Below are positions 34,401-37,243 of a stretch of DNA of 37,243 bases, one piece after another (positions within the stretch are counted from its first letter, which is position 1; the number at the start of each line of letters is the position of its first letter). The stretch is from positions 1,477,880 to 1,515,122 of the forward strand of contig NW_019091387.1 of the NCBI RefSeq assembly GCF_001949145.1, in the 5' to 3' direction. A model generated the notes under the pieces. That model worked only from the letters and a program-made list of their open reading frames with translations. It was not told the origin of the DNA and did no database searches. The DNA comes from Acanthaster planci. Taxonomy: Eukaryota; Echinodermata; Asteroidea; Valvatida; Acanthasteridae. A program made the translations under genes and the position numbers.

Positions 34401-36206
34401 TGCCCTCATTGAACACTTTCTTCAGGACTTATTTTGGGAATAAATAGTCAAGTTGTTTATAAGATTTTGTGTTTTATTTGAATCATTTTATTACAGAATT
34501 TATACAAAAGGGTATTTATGAAATCACATGATCACTCCCTGTGAGGAAACAGAGCATTTTGTTTTTTATGAACTTGACTGTCCTGTGGTGGTCAACATGT
34601 TGTTGGCCAGTCTTAGCCAAATTCGTACAAAGGCTTTGAAAACTGATGATTTGGAGTGACAAAATAAAATTACAAACATTGCATGGATAATGGAAAAGTG
34701 CATCAAAATCTTTAGAAAAATTATTCACGACAGCAAAAGTAAATTTAATGTTAGTTTTTCTTTCGATTTCCTGGTCACTGCAGTAAGTTGAACTTAATTG
34801 CAAAGAAACCACCACAAATATTGCAACGATATTACTGGCCCCCTTGTTATCAGGTATTTTTGGAATGGTTACTATTGTTCGTCTGACGAGGCGGCGATGA
34901 TCGTCGAGTACCGTGATGTGCCAGAGTAGTTACTCCTTCTTTGTCCTTCCTCAATGACCTGATGAACTCAAGAACTGATAGTGTAGACCGATTGTATACC
35001 ACCTACCTCTTGTTGTTGGGTGGGTGAGCTGGCATCTTTGGGATTCTCTAGTTCCTCGTCTTCCTCTGCAATTGCTTCACTTGCTGAACAGCTAGGCACC
35101 TGATCAGATACAGTTTGGCATTCCTGACTACATCTGAAGAAAAATTTGAACAGACAGTTGATAAACTGGACAGGGACACCTACAACATAAAAAAATACCA
35201 ATGTTTATACTATTTCAGCCATTAGAATGGTACTTGTTTTCCCCCAAAGATTCTAGGCATGTAATGCGCAGATGTTACCTGCAAAGGGTGAAAGCAACTT
35301 TTATCGATAAACAGATTTGCTAGAAATTTACTCAAAGAACCCATAAACTGAGCCTCAAAGCTAAAGAAGAGATATCTAGTCAAGAATTTTTCATACCAGA
35401 AATAAAACCATCCACATCATGTGATCCTGTTCAACAAGCATTCAACTGGTAAAATTCATTTTGTAAAAAAGCAACTAAAGTTTGACCAAGAAACTAGACT
35501 ATGGTTTAGGTGACTGCTGGGTTAACTTCAATTCTGGGGCAGTCCTGAGTACTCCAACTGTTGGAGGTTGTGGGACTGTCAATGTAAATGGACACATTCA
35601 GCAAAGAAAACTTGTCAAAATATTTCCTCACTAACCCCTTCCTAGCTTAAGGATGACCGTACCTTTTCAGCTGTCCCACCATGGACACTCTGGCTGACTC
35701 TAGGTTCCTTATCTGCCCACTCTTGACCCTGTCATTAATCCAGTGGAACGATTCAGGACATGCATTGCAACATTCAAAACAAACTAGTCTGCTATGTTTC
35801 ATGAAATCTGCAGTGGTTGCACTCCCGATGCCAGCATATTCAGACATTAACCTCTTTTTTGACATCTGTTGCTATGTGGTTTGAATGTGATTAGCCACAG
35901 AGAGGACACACCATCACAATACATCAATTATTGCTCTTGCAATGACATCCAGACCACTGAGACACACTTCTACACTCTGTACTGCTTCACCAGAAATGTT
36001 TCACTCAGTCATTCCCATAAATCCAAATTCAACAAATTCTTGAGTCTGGCAAAGATCCCTCAACACCATTGCTTGCCACAGTTAAACACTCCCCTGACAT
36101 GATGTGCTTACTTACGCCCACTCAATGGCATACTCTAATGATCTGAACTGCTTGGGTCTCCCTCGTAGAAAACTCTGCATTCCCTGAAGTGCTTCCATTG
36201 CAGTAC
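31465..36206 (-). CDS. PPME1: Protein phosphatase methylesterase 1 (5' partial, last 8 coding exons)
   Basis: PPME1 is a serine hydrolase that demethylates the C-terminal Leu of the PP2A catalytic subunit and can hold PP2A inactive. On the minus strand I joined 36206-36116, 35728-35663, 35133-35007, 33703-33631, 33237-33172, 32534-32425, 31681-31614 and 31483-31465. All introns are GT-AG with agreeing phases, giving about 205 residues, the C-terminal half of the 386-residue human protein. Matches include MQSFLRGRPKQF, VKSGQIRNLESARVSMVGQL, an acidic disordered loop (EEDEELENPKD), YTWRVDLSKSETYW, LFLSCAVPKMLL, VDRLDKDLIVGQMQGKF and QVLPQCGHCVHEDQP, which holds the catalytic His. The GHSMGG nucleophile and the catalytic Asp lie on exons beyond the right edge. 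The reading frame is intact. It ends ...RPSPAC if the last donor is used. Confidence 0.93.
31614..31681 (-). CDS. PPME1: PPME1 penultimate exon
   Basis: It encodes VADILASFLVRNKLAEAADE then FV, ending CG before gtgagc, a good donor. If unspliced, the next codons are CGG TGA, a stop. It matches human VAEAVATFLIRHRFAEP. Confidence 0.85.
32425..32534 (-). CDS. PPME1: PPME1 exon with catalytic His
   Basis: It encodes VDRLDKDLIVGQMQGKFWMQ, VLPQCGHCVHEDQPQK and ends in phase 0 before gtagat. The CGHxVHED motif carries the His of the Ser-Asp-His triad (about 32441-32464). Confidence 0.95.
33172..33237 (-). CDS. PPME1: PPME1 exon GWFEGMSNLFLSC
   Basis: It encodes WFEGMSNLFLSCAVPKMLLI then A, with split Gly codons at both edges. 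It matches human WFRGLSNLFLSCPIPKLLLLAG. The acceptor is tttctgtgcag and the donor is gtaaga. Confidence 0.92.
33631..33703 (-). CDS. PPME1: PPME1 exon YTWRVDLSKSETYWK
   Basis: It encodes EVSASTSVPYTWRVDLSKSE then TYWK, ending in phase 1 before gtataa. It matches human HPYTWRIELAKTEKYW. Confidence 0.92.
35007..35133 (-). CDS. PPME1: PPME1 exon, acidic linker
   Basis: It encodes CSQECQTVSDQVPSCSASEA followed by IAEEDEELENPKDASSPTQQ and QE. Sequence identity to vertebrates is low but length, position and acidity match the disordered EEEEEDEEG loop. The acceptor is tttcttcag and the donor is gtaggt. Confidence 0.85.
35663..35728 (-). CDS. PPME1: PPME1 exon VKSGQIRNLESARVSMVGQL
   Basis: It is 66 bases between a gacag acceptor and a gtacgg donor. 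It encodes VKSGQIRNLESARVSMVGQL and K, almost identical to human PPME1. An open frame continues upstream of the acceptor, but that part is intron. Confidence 0.94.
36116..36206 (-). CDS. PPME1: PPME1 exon with MQSFLRGRP
   Basis: It starts with GT completing a Gly codon, then encodes TAMEALQGMQSFLRGRPKQF and RSLEYAIEW, ending with GC of an Ala codon before gtaagt. It matches the human TAMDALNSMQNFLRGRPK segment. It is the most 5' PPME1 exon found; a search to 37243 found no earlier one. Confidence 0.92.
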
Positions 36207-36551
36207 CTAAGTGAGGCAGTCAAAAGCACACCTCACAAGTTAAACGCACAAGCAGAGTATTGATGTTTAAAACTGCGGAACAGCTCACAACATTCTCCCA
36301 CAGTATTTTACTGAGCTGTTACCAGCCAAAAATGTCGTACAACACATATACTGATTCTAAATGGTTCTCAGCTATTCAGTTCTGTACATGTATTGGGTAA
36401 GTAATATTCTTGCATTGAAGTGAAGACTGATCTGCTTTACAGTGGCTTTACCCTTGAGTGGCACTGTAATGCACATACATGTGTAGACAGTATTTCATAC
36501 TGGGTTTACAGCAGGTTTGAATACGTGGGATTCATTTTTTGCAAGTGTTAA
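36207..36551. other. PPME1 intron, nothing recognised
   Basis: Since the exon ending at 36206 opens with a split codon, this is intron. No exon or repeat was recognised before the TTAA element that follows. Confidence 0.6.
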
Positions 36552-37074
36552 CCATAACCAGGAGCCCGGTTTCAGGCACATAGGCTTTATACACGAACTG
36601 GGGAACAAAAGACCAAGCTGCTGGGAATTCTTAACATTTTTTCAGTTGTCAATAGAGGAGGAAATCCGTCATTGTTTTGAAAGATTATACCACTGTTTTT
36701 GGCCTGCAGCGTGAGCGGATGACCACCAGGGACAAAAGCGCTCCAGTGATTAGTAATACAATACCGCTGCACACTAATCTGGCCCTTATTGAACAGATGC
36801 CAGTAACGCACTGTGCCAGTTTTGGGAACAAAAGAATCTCATGTAACACCACACAATCTGGGCTCTTTTTACCAGGCGGCAGGCCTGGCTGAAATACTCT
36901 GGTATCAATAGGTGTTGTCTGTTTGATTAGACTAGAAACCAGACAGTCATTTATGTGGGTGTAAACGTCCAGTAAATGAAGTTATGAATTTTTGAAGAAT
37001 TTTAAAAATGGATAAACTTGAAAATTTCCGGGTTTCAAATCATGCAACTTCAAATTTCATCAGGCAGCAAGTGG
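36552..37074. mobile_element. TTAA-flanked non-autonomous element, copy 3
   Basis: TTAA at 36548-36551 and 37075-37078 flank the unit. It begins ccataaccaggagcccggtt and ends caggcagcaagtgg. It shares long stretches with copies at 4450-5036 and 7183-7744 in the same orientation. It lies in a PPME1 intron. The first terminal repeat is partly eroded. Confidence 0.75.
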
Positions 37075-37078
37075 TTAA

Positions 37079-37243
37079 AATTGGGTCGGGACACCAAAGG
37101 CAAGACCATTTAAAATACTGACTGAAAAGAACAAGACCCATTTGGGTCATTCCATGAGGTTGGGGCACAATTTGTGATGGTGTCCTTGTTACATCGGTAA
37201 CTTTTACCACCTATCATGACCTGTAGAGTAGGTCACTTACTCC
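37079..37243. other. Right edge, probably PPME1 intron
   Basis: No PPME1 exon was found on the minus strand here; in particular no sequence for the segment with the catalytic Asp that should precede the exon at 36206. No other feature is seen. Confidence 0.4.

Overview
The window is animal nuclear DNA: protein genes split by GT-AG introns, many short inverted-repeat elements and decayed LTR retrotransposons. Gene content and repeat style suggest a marine invertebrate. A lancelet-like animal is my best guess, held with low confidence because no ribosomal or mitochondrial marker is present.

Layout. Bases 621-12698 (+) hold 14 exons of AIFM1, the mitochondrial flavoprotein apoptosis-inducing factor, from its FAD-binding motif to the stop codon. 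Its first exon(s), with the mitochondrial targeting sequence, lie to the left of the window. Its introns carry several small non-autonomous elements: a giant inverted repeat with tRNA-like arms, a 176-bp element with perfect 25-bp ends, two copies of a TTAA-flanked element, and a piggyBac-like TTAA/CCCTA element.

Bases about 14.4-27.9 kb are a graveyard of transposons. A decayed gene of a family I cannot name appears in three pieces (14.4-16.2, 21.2-21.55 and 26.6-27.4 kb) that seem collinear. Between the pieces lie a BEL/Pao LTR element (gag, protease start, a 473-base N gap, reverse transcriptase, RNase H, integrase) and a Gypsy LTR element (zinc knuckle, protease, reverse transcriptase, RNase H, integrase, 3' LTR). 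All are full of stops and frameshifts. The BEL integrase is split by a 0.96-kb segment whose edges (a 12-bp repeat and a single N) could be a real insertion or a misjoin. A fragment of a second BEL/Pao lineage closes the block.

Bases 27.9-31.4 kb hold nothing I recognise apart from one short inverted repeat. Bases 31465-36206 (-) hold the last eight coding exons of PPME1, protein phosphatase methylesterase 1, which removes the C-terminal methyl ester from the PP2A catalytic subunit. The PPME1 start lies beyond the right edge; a third copy of the TTAA element sits in the intron there.

AIFM1 and PPME1 are unrelated housekeeping genes arranged tail to tail. The sequence does not show a new functional system. 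The most unusual items are the three-piece unknown gene and the tRNA-like giant inverted repeat.
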